Assembly (NCBI GenBank): GCA_009617715.1
Contig: VTFK01000263.1
Span: forward strand, 434,001-498,000
Reading direction: 5' to 3'
Length of the DNA stretch: 64,000 nucleotides
Source: Plectrocnemia conspersa
Taxonomy: Eukaryota > Arthropoda > Insecta > Trichoptera > Polycentropodidae
Shown piece after piece: positions 36,000 to 48,085 of the stretch; within the stretch, counting starts at the first letter, position 1, and each line of letters begins with the position of its first letter. A program made the position numbers and the translations under genes. Under the pieces are notes generated by a model. It ran no database searches and had not been told where the DNA came from. It was given only the letters and a program-made list of their open reading frames with translations.

Positions 36000-36610
36000 G
36001 ATTGTGACTGCCCTCTCCTCATCGGAGTCCAGGCTTAAGTATCCAGGGCTGCAAAGCTTGCTGACCAATTACAATCATGCAGCGAGCATCTAGCGAATAT
36101 ATATACTCGTTTCTTAGAACAGCGAAATAGGTATACGCTTTTAGAAAGCGACATTTGCTTGATGGGCATGGTCCAAGGTCGTGTACTGCAACGGAAATAT
36201 AATAAAATCGGTGATTTTATTTTTGTGCGCGTTTCATAACAAATAAATATTCATTCAATACACCGGAGAATCCGTCCGTGCTATTTATGAGGGAACCATT
36301 TAGTTCAGGTTGTAACGAGGGCTTTTGTACTGCCCCATCCTTTACGCTATTGTCTTGTTTTCTTGTTGATGGATGATCATTTTGGTCACAGTAAATTAAC
36401 ACGAGAATAAGACCCTTTACAAACGTGGGCATCTATGTGGTTTATTGTTTCTCGTGTTCGTTTCGCAACAAAGAATCATTCTTTCACTGACAGAATATTT
36501 ACAGTAAGAACACTTGCGTGTGATTTTTTCTGGTCGTAACGAGGGCTTGTGTGTGGTCCGACACAATCCGAAAGAAACAAAAGCCGAATTAAATGTTGAA
36601 AGATGTTACA
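36000..36610. promoter_or_regulatory. GC-richer islet with a repeated GTAACGAGGGCTT motif
   Basis: GGTTGTAACGAGGGCTT near 36310 and GGTCGTAACGAGGGCTT near 36532 are near-identical, about 220 bp apart. CAGGGCTGCAAAG lies at about 36045. Candidate regulatory DNA; no gene. Confidence 0.28.
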
Positions 36611-36814
36611 GTAGAATAGTTCAAAATACAGTTTGAACTTTTATTACATTTGCCGTTATATAATATTAGGTTACAGAGTAAGTATCACTAAATTTATAGA
36701 TTCATAAAAAATATACTATTTTGTTACTAAATATAAAATTTCAAAATTAATCATATATTTTCTTCTTAATCCCCTGTTGTTATCTGACAAGCTTAAGCAC
36801 AGTGCACCACAATG

Positions 36815-36900
36815 TAGGGGCTGCAAAACCCGGTTAACCGGTTTTAACCGCCTTCGGAAAATTAAGACCTTTCGTCCTCGGAAAATTAAGAAAATTAAGG
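36815..36900 (+). repeat. palindrome and short direct repeats, possible hAT end
   Basis: TAGGGGCTGCAAAACC leads into the 12-bp palindrome CCGGTTAACCGG (36830-36841), followed by TTTTAACCGCC. The 14-mer TCGGAAAATTAAGA occurs at 36854 and again at 36878. The first words resemble hAT termini. AACCGGTT is also the Grainyhead site shape. Not resolved. Confidence 0.3.
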
Positions 36901-38005
36901 TATGTATTAAATTTGTACTTTAAAAATAAATATGTAATTATTTGTTGAGCTTGAACATTGTATTATATAAATATGGAGAAGATCCGTTATTTGTAACCAT
37001 ATAATGATTTTTTTATGTATATTTGCTATTATCCTTTGTTTTAATAAATTATTGGGATTTTTCAAAAATATTTTTAATGTACCGTTACAAATATAAAAGG
37101 CGTTCTATATATTATAATAAAAAATAGAGCATAAGCCGTTGCATAATCAACGATAACTATTGTATGACAATGTGAAACAATGATTTACTAATTGTTGATC
37201 GTTGAATTCGTACGCGATGGTCAGTAACCTTTTCCTGGCGTTTAATTAAAGTTGGTGCTTCTTCAATCTAGAGATGACAGCTCGAACAGCAATCTAATGA
37301 TAGCTAAAAATGGGGAGAGAGCTGTTGTTCCAAACCATGTGGGTGCAATCGTAGAACATAAATAATACCTATACAATTTTGATACGGAAAAAAATATATG
37401 TATTTATAGAAGTTACATAATTGATGTTGGGGTTTAAAATAAATGCCTTACACATAAAGGGAACGATGCCCTTATGTTTATAACAAAAGATCGCTTTATT
37501 GCTAACAATTTCAAGGGGCTTGAACTCTAGGATTAAAAAACGCTCTTAAATATAAAATGTATTACACGATTGTGTTTTATTTAATTAATTAATCATCAGC
37601 ATCCACCAATGTGTCTGACGAGGTGACGAGGGTTAGTAAACCGCGACACTTGGGTTTAAGAGTTGCTAGATCATGTTCTATTATATTACGAAACATTAAC
37701 ATTGATACCAAATATTTTAATTTTTGTAATTTTGTCGGAATTTAAATATAATATATTATGTTATTCCGTCGTTTTACAAACTGTGGGTATTATATTTCAA
37801 TATGATGTATTATGAATAACAATTTAAAGCATATGCAGAAATTCATAAGCGATTATATTGTCGACGCAAACGCTTTTCATTATTTAATAGATTCTAAAAG
37901 CACATTCTGCCTCTTCAAGAATTCAATATCCTCTATTTCTAGCTTCTAAAGTGAATGCCTATTATTAAAATTTCATTCAACTAAAGCGAATAAAAGCCTT
38001 TTACT
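36901..38005. other. AT-rich spacer
   Basis: Small GC-richer patches lie at 37200-37340 and 37600-37680. No gene. Confidence 0.4.
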
Positions 38006-38008
38006 TAC

Positions 38009-38370
38009 CAAGCACTATCGCGCATTTTAATAATTTATTCTGTGCGATGGGAATGTTTGGGATAAAAAGTACATACAAAAATCATTTTGAATGTATAGCT
38101 GTGTAGTGTTATATAGTAAATATGTTCCTTTCCACCGTCCAAACGGATTTTCCGGGGTATGAAAAACGGGCGTGTGTGAAAAACGACACAATTTTCCCGA
38201 ATGTGTGTTTTCACGGCTAGAAATAACACAAAACGTTCCACTCATAACTAAAGCGTGCTCGATTGAACATCTTCTGAAAGGGGAAATATATAATAAATAT
38301 GTACGAGTATGTAAGCTTCCTATATGTGTAGATACATACATAGCAAGCATTTCAATAAATAAATAGAATA
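38009..38370. promoter_or_regulatory. islet with open frames on both strands
   Basis: A minus-strand segment at 38009-38039 lies between an acceptor-like CATCGCACAG and a good donor CTTG|GTAAGT and reads NKLLKCAIVL. Longer frames are open on both strands further right (to 38350). None has a start or family match. Mixed evidence for regulatory or exonic function. Confidence 0.22.
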
Positions 38371-38607
38371 TTATTTAATAGAGCAACGAATTATTAATAG
38401 GTCCATTGTTTTATTTATTTTATATTTTAATTTTCATTATAGAATTTTCTATTATCATTTTTATTTTACCTATTGATATAACAATATTTATCAAAATTAC
38501 TTAAGGTTGTGTTTGCATTTATTCCATTGGATTATATATTACATAAATTTATTATTACTCTCTGTACATAATGTAGAATCTATGTAAATTATTTATATTT
38601 CTCTTAG

Positions 38608-38670
38608 ATATGTAGCGTTGTTGTATATTTGGTCGTCATAAATGGATTCAAGGCTGCTTTAACGTCCCAG
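38608..38670 (+). other. possible 63-nt coding exon
   Basis: The acceptor TTATATTTCTCTTAG and donor CCCAG|GTAAGA are both close to consensus. The 63-nt segment between them is open only in phase 0, reading ICSVVVYLVVINGFKAAL then TSQ; the other frames stop. The hydrophobic stretch could be part of a membrane segment. It has the same strand and phase as the candidates at 8022 and 11036. No family recognised. Confidence 0.35.
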
Positions 38671-39000
38671 GTAAGATAAAAATTTGCACCTCGAATATAT
38701 TTTATTTTAAATTAATAAAATATTACATACGAAAAAAAAATTTAGCTCTAGATTTTTTTTGCACTTTTTTTAGAAAAAATATGCTGTAAACTATTACAAA
38801 TTTCTTTAATATTAAATTTAATCTAAAATAAATTTTGATGAAAATTCAGTAAAGACATTTCTAACTAAATTGTGAGGTGTCTAGCAGTACAATTTCAATT
38901 AAACATTATTTTTAAATCACAAAAGCTTCGAAATTAGCTTTAAAAGTTGCACAATAATGCATATATGTGTTTGGTTTCTAATTTTAAAGTCATCTCGAAG
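38671..39000. other. AT-rich spacer
   Basis: Nothing is seen here. Confidence 0.45.
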
Positions 39001-39015
39001 ATCGGGTTGAACTTA

Positions 39016-39150
39016 GAGATTCGGGTACTTTCGGGTACTACGAAAGTGGCTACTTTCTTGGGCTACTAAATATCGTCTCGGTTGATTTGAAGTGGCTTCA
39101 CTTTGTTTCAAGTAGGAAGCGAAGTGTTTGAAGGTAGTTACTTATGAAAA
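39016..39150. repeat. cluster of short direct and inverted repeats
   Basis: Two adjacent TTCGGGTACT-type words (GATTCGGGTACT, TTTCGGGTACT) are followed by GTGGCTACTTTC and by AAGTGGCTTCACTT, which is itself a short inverted repeat. Such subterminal repetition is typical of DNA-transposon ends. Confidence 0.35.
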
Positions 39151-39160
39151 TTAATTTATA

Positions 39161-39328
39161 ATGGAAGAAAATTATGAAAGTGATTCAGCACGATCTTTTG
39201 TGGACTTAATATACCCTAGAATTGAGAAGTGCCCAACGTTTTTGGTCGTCTTTCAAATAAGAAGACAAAACAAAACTGGCGACCGTTTGCCAAACAAGAT
39301 AACAACGTTTCTTAGAATTAAATTATGA
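39161..39328 (+). CDS. small ATG-initiated ORF of 55 codons, unassigned
   Basis: Reads MEENYESDSARSFVDLIY at the start and ends TTFLRIKL before TGA. The acidic N-terminus is followed by a basic centre (IRRQNKTGDR). It lies immediately after the repeat cluster at 39016-39150, so it may be the 5' remnant of a transposase gene. No domain was recognised and no splice donor stands out. Codon use is not distinctive. Chance remains plausible for an ORF this short. Confidence 0.2.
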   Translation: MEENYESDSARSFVDLIYPRIEKCPTFLVVFQIRRQNKTGDRLPNKITTFLRIKL

Positions 39329-39329
39329 A

Positions 39330-41495
39330 CTGATTTCTAACGTTCGCCATTAATACAGTAGATCTTACGCATTTTTTTTCTTTGCCTGATGTTAGGGTTT
39401 CTTAAGATCTTGGCTTGCCTTATCTTTTTTGTTGAAAACTCCACCTCAGCTTACGACTTTGGCCGATCGGGCCACATAAAAGGCAAAGCATTAAATATTT
39501 TTTACAAATATAATAATGAGGGTGAAAATTTAATATCTCTCATCAAATATAAAATAATTTATAAATTAATTTAATAAACAAAAAAGCAGGACGTTGTGTT
39601 CCCAAATCGAAAACTTCATCAAAGCCGTGTTACGGGAACGTTCGGTTATTAATTAGCGTCGTTTTCGCAGCAAAGCCGCCGTCACATACAGCATTAAATT
39701 GCTTTTAAAACTCAAACAAAAGTTTTAAAATTTACCTCAAATTCTACGTTATCCCTTTGTGTGTTTATTTGCTGTTAACTTTGTTTACTTTATCCGTACC
39801 ATAAATAAATGGTAAAAAATGTACGCTATCAAAGCAAAAATATCATGAAGATGTTTACTGAAAATCCTGCACACACACCTTTAACCGTCTCAAAAACACC
39901 TGATTTCTTTGCAAAAAAATATTTTTTTCACTAACTCACAGCTATATTATATCCTTCAACACTTAATAATTATATGATTTTCTTAATTACATTACATTAC
40001 GATAATTTATCTGCAAAAGTTATTAGTAAGATAAACAAATAGACACACTGAGAATTATAGTATAGATTTCCAAGAATCGTTCGGTGGATTTACAATTAAA
40101 TAAATCGTGCAAAGGGTTTTCATTTAAAAAAACGCGGAAAGGAAAGGTACACGAGAACCGAACGTCGCAAATTAATTAAGTAAAAGGGCACTCAGCAAAT
40201 TGACTGAAGGAGCTAAGGCGATCAAAGGTACGGGAACCGTTTAATCAAATAATTCATGGAGCCTGAAAACGAAACTGCGTACATTAACGACACTAGGTTT
40301 TTTTTAAATCGTCCATCACTGTCGAAAAATGCTGCAGCCCCGCGCGAGCGTTACGTTAAATTTAACGGTTAATCGTTCAAAGTTTTGCGACGACAAATTT
40401 TCTCGAGCTTATAAGCCAAGAAGCTTCGAAAATGAGCGGTCGATTATTTTAAGCGTATTTTAAATATAAAGCAAATTGGATACACCTGGCGGCGTTATAT
40501 GCTTTTTTGTTACCTTTACTGTGTTATATAGTGTTTTGTTACCTTAACTGTGTGGTACCCATTATTTTAGACAGCGATTCCTTAAAGTTTGGTTTGACCG
40601 AAAATCTTTTGTTGATGCATATTACAAAAACCTCTGAATCGTTACATGGACAGTGTTTTTATCTGTTTTTATGATTTCGTTGAAATATGCTTAGAGTCAA
40701 ATTTATCGGTATATTATATTGAGTATCTGAGCAGTATGCTTTAAGAGTTTCAAAGTACAAAGCATTAAAACCGACACCTTACTTTAACAAAGACACTAAA
40801 AGGTTGGTGCCAAATGCGAATAAATGCGGTGCATATCTCCGCAGAAGAGGTACCGGGCCCTAAATTACATATGCCATATAATACATAACTATCACTTGAC
40901 TTTCGACTTAAAATAAAATATAGTTCAACCGAACTCACACCAAGCGGAGCTACACGAAATCGACCGAGACAATGGACCGAGGGACGGTCCTTAGAAGCCC
41001 GAGAAAGCAGCAGCTTTCACATCGACCTTTTAATACTGTCCATCTAAGCTAGGGGATAGATAATTTTAAAATAATTTCAAGTGTTCTGAAATTAAAGTTT
41101 TTTTTTAAATTTATATGATACGCCTACTATGCTAAAGAGCTTTGGTTAAATCATGAATTCGCAGCTTTAAAAAATTCCAATCTTACCATGATCAAGTGCG
41201 TTGAATCACATACTCTTGAAGCCAAACATGAAGTATTCTTATATGACATAAACATACACTGGCTCTGTGTCTTTTTAAAAAAGAAAAGAAAACGTAAAAA
41301 TTAACTTGGTCGTTAGTTATATTTTTCTCAAATAAGTGTGACAGAAAAAAGTTTAAGAAGCACTGGTCCAGATAAATATAGATATTGTATACATAGTCTT
41401 ATAGCTAAATTATAATAAAATTCGCTCATAAACGATCGCTTTACTTTTAGTCTTATTAGCGCTTTTAAAAAGGTATAAAAAATAAATGCTTCCAA
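39330..41495. other. mixed spacer with several GC-richer patches
   Basis: Patches at 39600-39700, 40130-40250, 40315-40460 and 40790-41060 rise above the AT-rich background. The last has GACCGAGACAATGGACCGAGG and an open plus frame (TETMDRGTVLRSPRKQQ) with no start or splice context. Candidate regulatory DNA; no gene supported. Confidence 0.3.
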
Positions 41496-41499
41496 GGTC

Positions 41500-41815
41500 G
41501 TCGATATTAAATTTTCGTCCGAGAAATTGAACCATAAACCGTATCAGGACAAGGGTTAACTGCCAGGACGTGGAAGTGGATGCTCGTCAGAATCTAAACA
41601 GTCGGGCCAAAATCAGGATGTTGCCATGGCCATTATCCTAATTAGGAAACTTTAACGCTTCAATTGCCGCCCAAAGTGCGACGCATCCGACGAGACGTAT
41701 GGTCCATTATCCTTACATAATCACTCAACTTGCTCAAAACAGTCATAACAAATTGTCTGGATTATGCAAACACCGCATTAACTCAAGCGCGAAAGATGTG
41801 CTTTAACGTAATATT
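41500..41815. promoter_or_regulatory. islet with homeodomain and octamer-like sites
   Basis: Contains CCATTATCCTAATTAGG (about 41629-41646), GGTCCATTATCCTTAC and GGATTATGCAAAC (POU/octamer-like ATGCAAA). Typical of a neural or developmental enhancer. No coding signal. Confidence 0.35.
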
Positions 41816-43105
41816 ATATTTTGAAGGTGATCTTTTTTTTTGTGTTGTTGACAGAGTAATTTGCAAATTGTGGCACCGGAGTTAAAATCTTAATTTTGAA
41901 ACTTTTCTTGTGATGTAAACGGAAAAGTATTAATGTGAGTACCTTGTTTGTTCTCTTTTGAGTCAAAATTATAATAATTTTGCCTTTGAAGATTTTCCCT
42001 TGCAAGTTACTGATTTACAAATAAAATAATTATAAGAAAGACAGTAAAATATATTTACGAGGGATATTTGGAAAGTAAAAATACAAAATCTAGAAAATAT
42101 TTTATTTAGAGACTACTTTAGAACAATCTTTAATTATTTTTTATATAGTCACCATGGATCTTAATGTCTTATAAATTATACTTCTATAATATCACGACAC
42201 AGTTTAATGTCAAGAAATTCTGTTCTAGGTGTAATTATTGACATTATTATTTCCTAACTGTGTTGCTTCATTACTCTTTTCACTATTGTTCAGAATATAA
42301 TTCCTCTCTTCCTAAGATAGTCTAACTCTAAAAAGATAATATGTAATATTTGGGCCTGCCGAGGGAGGGGGGAGGAGAGGAAACAAATTCCCTGGGCACG
42401 ATTCTGTAAAACATCATAGCAAGAATATATTTATGTATTATATAAAGAAAGTAAAAACTGACCTCAAATAATGAATCTGAACTAAACTAGTTGTTTGAGA
42501 TATATGTACTAATATATTTCAGGTATAAGTTCCTTTAGCCCTTTTTTTATACATACAAGAAATAAAAGGAGCGGAACATTGCCTTCAAAAGCACCCACTT
42601 TCTAGGAAGTACTTCGAGAATAAACATTATTATTCAATGTGACGGATTGTATTTTTTGACGTTTGTGTTAAAATTTGTTTAAAATATATTATACGTTAGA
42701 GGAAATATTTAAAGAATGTAAATTATTAGTAGCAGTAAATTTAGGTATTTAGTTTTATATACTCGAATCCCCAAACACCTTGACTGATAGTTATGATTAG
42801 TTAAGTTTATCGTTAATATTCTAAAACGCTTAAATAATTTTATAGTAGATCTAGGAAAAAGCACTTTTTTACTTTGCCCTTATTACTCTCAAAGCTTTAT
42901 ATGTTTGTTTGAATACTTAAATGTCAACATTTGTAACTCAGTGAATGTAGCAATTATTATCATAAATTTCAATGGCATGCGATAAATTATAATAGTTACT
43001 GTGAAACATTTTTTAAATTGATGTTTAATAAACAGGTGAGTATATAAAGATATGCTTCTCAAACCTTGACTAGTTGCTAAATATAATAGTAGACAATACA
43101 TATAA
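41816..43105. other. AT-rich spacer
   Basis: A G-rich run (GAGGGAGGGGGGAGGAGAGG) lies at about 42361. A perfect donor-like AAACAG|GTGAGTAT at 43034 has no coding segment upstream. No gene. Confidence 0.4.
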
Positions 43106-43109
43106 AATC

Positions 43110-43620
43110 ACCGATTCTTGTTCGACAATGGATTCAAATGCCATAGTCTGAGGTGCAAGATTTACGACGTTGGTTGCTTGAATGTTATGAAGCGATTACG
43201 AAATGCCAAACCATGAATCCGTTTACAACCCTTGTAGGAAGACAATAGTGCTTTACAGGACCACGGTCCACCGGCCCGGAATGGATATTTGGGAACCGTT
43301 AAATATCATCGGGCTCGAAAGGGAAAATTCGTTCGCGTTAGAGCACGAGAGCTCGTTTAATATTCATGTTTCGCGCGCCGGGTCGTTTGGAAAATTGCCC
43401 AACAGCGATCTCTCGATTTCACGCTTAAAATTTTCATAATAATTTTTGGAAATGTTCTTACGTTTTCGGGAAACGAGAGGGAAACTCTGAAAGCTTTCTG
43501 TATGTATCGCTGTGTACGTTAGCGATAATTGAGCTTTCGAATGTGTTCATTTGCGAATGCCCAGACTGTTGCAGTGGTTATTGCGAATGAAACAATACAA
43601 TAAACGTGGTTATATGTTTC
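43110..43620. promoter_or_regulatory. long GC-richer islet
   Basis: Includes CCACGGTCCACCGGCCCGG, GAGCACGAGAGCTCG and TTTCGCGCGCCGGG. A 78-codon plus frame at 43203-43439 is open but has no plausible role. Candidate regulatory element. Confidence 0.3.
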
Positions 43621-43652
43621 TATGTACAAGCTTTAGCTCGTTATTATTTAAG

Positions 43653-43671
43653 ATATATATATATATATATA
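43653..43671 (+). repeat. TA microsatellite
   Basis: An uninterrupted (AT)n run. Confidence 0.85.
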
Positions 43672-44545
43672 CTTCATAAAAAATAAAATAGTACATAAAC
43701 AAGAAACTGTACTGTTTAAAGCATAAAAATGATACAGCCATAAAATAAAGAATCAAAATTTTACTTTAATAAATCATAGTTATTTAAAATAGTTTTGCTT
43801 TAAGTACGTATATGAATTACGTAAATAATAAAAAATAACGCATTTATTAAATTTATTTATATAAAACTCTTTACTTTTGACATACAGTTGCCTAATAAAA
43901 GCATTGCATAGCAAATGAAACACTGTCTGAAAAAATCTTTCTTTGACGTTGAAATTTTCATTATCAGCTCATAAATAATAAATAATTTTAGAGACATAAA
44001 AAAGTGAACATCAGCATTTACATCTGAACTTTTAAAAATTGCATTGTAAATATTAAGTTATAAAACTTTTATTTCTAATTTCTCTTCATATATTTACTAA
44101 GGAATCATTGTATCATTTCTGCGACTTAGTGCTTCAATATCAATTTTCATTATAGTGAGACCTTCTAAAATATTTCTTAGAATATCTGTCTATTTTTCCA
44201 ATATCAAGATTAATATTAAAGCTTAACATTTGGCACTATTCTACATTTTCTTAGTACCACATTTTTCTGAATGAAAACTGCTAAATATAATGAATGTATA
44301 TAAATATTATATACCATATATCTAAGTGATTGCGTCATAATATATAAAAAAACTTTGAGATTATAAAAATATTTATTGGGGTTCGTAAATAGTTTCTTAC
44401 GGGATTACCCGGAAAATCTTCATCGAGAATATTTATTATATACCAACATACGTAAAAAATAACATTTTTTTACTCTTTAAATACAAAGTAAATAATAACC
44501 CCACAAAATGGATGTTTGATCTAAAAATAATATCCAATTTTTATA
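43672..44545. other. AT-rich spacer
   Basis: Nothing is seen here. Confidence 0.45.
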
Positions 44546-44549
44546 AGTG

Positions 44550-44985
44550 GATCCATTCATTGTACAAAGAGCACACACACCTTAACTTTCGTTGCAGTAA
44601 CGTATCAGATAAATATTTTCAAGTCAAAGTTCTCGTTAAAGTTAGCGAGTCTCCAGAGAAGACTAACTTTAGCGCACACTATCGTTAATTGCAAACGCCT
44701 CGAGTACGTTTCCAATTATAAAATATGCATAGTGGAATCTTGATCATTGGCACGTTTTCTATGTTTTCTACGAGTTTTTTAATCACGTTTTTCCACACCC
44801 CCGTGCTCGAGAAGCTTTGTGAAAATAATGTTGAGGGGTTGCCGTCTGTAATCTTGAATATTGGATATTCATGGGATTAAATGCGGTTCCGGCCGACTTT
44901 GCATAAACAATTACCTCAAAACGAAATAACAGGAAATCCTGGAAAGCATTCTTCCGTTCAATAAATATAATCCGCATGTTAAAAA
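44550..44985. promoter_or_regulatory. GC-richer islet
   Basis: Contains TTAAAGTTAGCGAGTC then AAGACTAACTTTAGCG (inverted GTTAG/CTAAC words), TATCGTTAATTGCAAACG and TTGGATATTCATGGGATTAA. Candidate enhancer. Confidence 0.27.
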
Positions 44986-45160
44986 ACTTACATTTTCTTA
45001 CTTTAAATAATCCTACTTAAATAATTACTTAAAAATAATCTTACTTTACAATTTGTTTTTTTAAAAACAACGTTATTATTATTTAGGTGAATTTTTTTAA
45101 TTGAAGCTGAATATTTAATACTTTAAATTTTTTTTAATATGCATTTTAATATATTTTCAG

Positions 45161-45197
45161 TGAAACTTAAAAATATTTTGTCAAAGGCTTTTATCAA
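45161..45197 (+). other. weak candidate exon
   Basis: A strong acceptor (CATTTTAATATATTTTCAG) is followed 37 nt later by the donor-like CAA|GTAAGT. Only one frame is open (KLKNILSKAFI). The segment is as AT-rich as its flanks, so chance is likely. Confidence 0.12.
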
Positions 45198-45336
45198 GTA
45201 AGTTTATTATTTAACAATATCAAAACTTCAATTTTTAAAATGTTGTTAAAATACCTATCCAGCAAGTGCAACCACACTGTAACCTATGTATATAATAGTT
45301 ATTATATTAAATAAATACATATGTATATATGCATAT

Positions 45337-45410
45337 GGTTAGAATTGCGCAGTGCGTAACGTCTCAGACTAGTAACCCTGAGGTAGTGGGTTCGGCTCCC
45401 GGCAGCAACT
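45337..45410 (+). mobile_element. tRNA-Thr-like SINE head
   Basis: GGTTAGAATTGCGCAGTGCG carries an A-box shape, CTAGTAA matches the anticodon loop of tRNA-Thr(AGT), and GTGGGTTCGGCTCCC carries the B-box. The anticodon and acceptor stems do not pair properly, so it is not a functional tRNA. The A-rich segment after it (AAATATAGAAATAAAAATG) fits a short SINE tail. Confidence 0.5.
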
Positions 45411-45419
45411 TTATATTAA

Positions 45420-46615
45420 ATATAGAAATAAAAATGAACAATAAAATTTAAAAGAAATCTGAATCATATACACACGTCATATGAATAGTCCGGAATATTA
45501 GAGGCAAAATCGAAAAGGAGTATATTCTTTAAATCGCAAAGAGTAATGTACTAAAAAATTTAAATGCTTTTTGTATAAGAAATACGGCAAAATGGACTTG
45601 AAAAATTTAATAATATGTTTCATTGTGGCTGCTACATATGTCACAGACTAAATTTCAATGGCACTGAGAGATAAAAGTTGACTCATCAATGAAATTTTCG
45701 ATAAGAAATATATGAAAATTGGGTTGAACCTCACACTGTCATGTGACATAGAAATAATAACGATCATCTAAATCAGAGGGCAATAAAATTTATTTTTAAA
45801 GGGCCAAATAAGACGTTTTTAGGATTAACTGGTCAGAAAGAAAAATTTAAGTAAGCTTCAAAAATATAGCAAATAATAAGATTTTTATTTCTAATTTACA
45901 ATTTTAGCATCTATTATATTTGCATATTTTATATATTCTAATCTATCGGAAATTGTGAATTTTGGTATTTATTGCCAATTGATCAAAATACATGTCCCTA
46001 GTGATTCGCTTTACTTATGAAATATAATTATTTCTTTTTTTGAGATAACATCTCATCAAACTAAGGTTCAAGGTTCCTCACTTCCTATCGCTAAAATATA
46101 TACAAGGGCGTTGAGACTCGAAAAATCTTAGGTAGCACGAATTGAATAAAAAAAATCTTTCAAAATCATTTGCGTTACTATTAAATTGGCTATTGATTTA
46201 TATTGATTACTACTCTTTTTTTATTTTTATTGATTACTCACAATGTGCTAAACATTGCTAATACTTGATCTGATGAATAAAAATACCGTTTTAACTTTTA
46301 TAGCTTCATTCTCAACTAGTTTAATTTAGCTGTTAAATTGTATTATTTTTAGATTACTTGATACTATCTCTCTAACCATCTGATATCACTATCCTTTATA
46401 TTTAACCGCGACGGCCATAACGATACAGCTCATTTTGTCTATCAACAACAAATTGTCTATAAATTTTAATAATAATGTCAAACGGTACGCACTTCTTTTT
46501 ATTTCACGTATGAAAGTTGGCTATTAAATATGATGTAAGTTCATTTTTATTACATCTAATCCCAAACTTATACGCCTTCGAACATCAAGTAATAGCCCAT
46601 AACGCATAACTCTAT
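45420..46615. other. AT-rich spacer
   Basis: No gene or clear repeat is seen. Confidence 0.45.
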
Positions 46616-46619
46616 ATAT

Positions 46620-47180
46620 TAAAAACATACATAATTCCCGACGGAGTGACATCTCCGCGTACAGTTTTTATACAGCGCGGCCGAAAGTGCGGTGGCCAAT
46701 AAAAAAACATTATTACCGATTGCGCCGAGGTGGGCGCAGCACTTTCATGCCGCGCCATAATAAACTCAAATATACGACCGTTTTATTGGACAGATAAGAA
46801 ATTACGGTGCGTTTCTGTAATTTGACTTAATTGAAAGTCGGTGTTCGGTGTAGGTATTTTGACGTTTCCTATGATTTTGTCGTTTATCAGAGTATTAATT
46901 ATTTAATTTCAGGGGGAAGGGTTGCCTTGTAGATATAACGAGAATACGAGATTGAGGTGGTAACTCAATATTTCTAAAGGAGCTGAAGGGATCGCTGTCA
47001 ACGTTGATTAATTAGGACGCGGAGCGATTATGCTGTCTAATCTGGATTAAAAGAAAACCGCCAGGGTCTATTTGTCATAGCGTATCTTGTGAATTAACTA
47101 ATTAACGCGCGGGAAATGTTGACGCCGTTTAGACGCGCTGTTGGTATTCAATTATGCTTGTTGATGAGATATTAAGGTAG
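46620..47180. promoter_or_regulatory. long islet with Hox/Cad-like and homeodomain sites
   Basis: About 560 bp. Motifs include GGCCAATAAAAAAACATTAT, GCCGCGCCATAATAAAC, CGTTTTATTGG, GTTGATTAATTAGG (about 47003) and GAATTAACTAATTAACGCG. An acceptor-like TTTAATTTCAG at 46912 leads into a short frame (GEGLPCRYNENTRLRW, then a stop), which is weak. Best read as a developmental enhancer. Confidence 0.38.
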
Positions 47181-48085
47181 TCGCTACAAATAATTTTATG
47201 TTTCGTGCAAACTTTATATCTTTAATCAAATACGTTTTAATCATGAGGATCAATGTAAAAAAGAGCATTACTAACGCTAGCCAGAATTATTCAGATTTTC
47301 AACGAGCTACCAAAAACAAAGATTTCGTGCGATACCCGACGGTATCCTAATTTTTAAATAAATACTTTGAAGCTTGTGCAATATACTACATTTTATGGTG
47401 TCGTCATAGAGTTCTTCATCTTCATCGTATCCTAGACATTTAAAAGGTAAGGGTGCCCTCTATGAGATTCGGAATGACCGCTTGGCTGGACCAGATCAGA
47501 TGATCAAATTGATAGTAGCTGAATTTTCTCGTGAGTTTTTCGGGGTCGATTCGGCGTAGTATCGCTTTATGCCAATTGGACCAAAATCTCGTATATTTCA
47601 AGTCAGAAGCCAAGTACTATATTTGTGGTCAAGTCTTTATAAAGGTGATGAAGTATGGAAGCGTTTTGGCTTATATAATATCGAGAAATGTGACGAGAAC
47701 AATGCATATTCCCGTCCTTGATACTATGACCACTACAGTTGATTTGGGGCGGAATTAAAATATTTGTTTTTTTCTAAAACATATTTTATTTGACTTAATG
47801 TCTCAGTGTAATGGTCGATTTAAAGCACGTGGGATTTGTACGATACCTGTTCGGCTGAAATATATGGGACTAACCATTTTATTTTTTTGTTAAAGTACGG
47901 TCTAACAAGTGTTAATTGCTTTGACACTATTGATATTGGTAATGTGGAGATGAATAACTGCTCAATTGATTTATGTTGTATATATTGTATATTATATTAT
48001 ATTAAGAAACACAAATATATTAGTGATAACCATTTTAATGCAACAATTACGTGTCGTCCCGGCAATGTCTTCAAGGAACTATAAT
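47181..48085 (+). other. region with two moderate open frames, unassigned
   Basis: Frames of 75 codons (47531-47758) and 82 codons (47836-48084) lie in tandem on the plus strand. The first is Cys/Tyr/Met-mixed and GC-richer (LVYFKSEAKYYICGQVF) and could be a decayed element fragment. I recognise neither, and no start or splice context is convincing. Confidence 0.2.

Noticed and set aside
45337..45410. Functional tRNA-Thr gene
   Set aside because: The acceptor and anticodon stems do not pair; only the promoter boxes and loop resemble a tRNA.
47531..48084. Two tandem frames as a gene
   Set aside because: No recognisable domain, start context or splice sites; kept only as an unassigned region.
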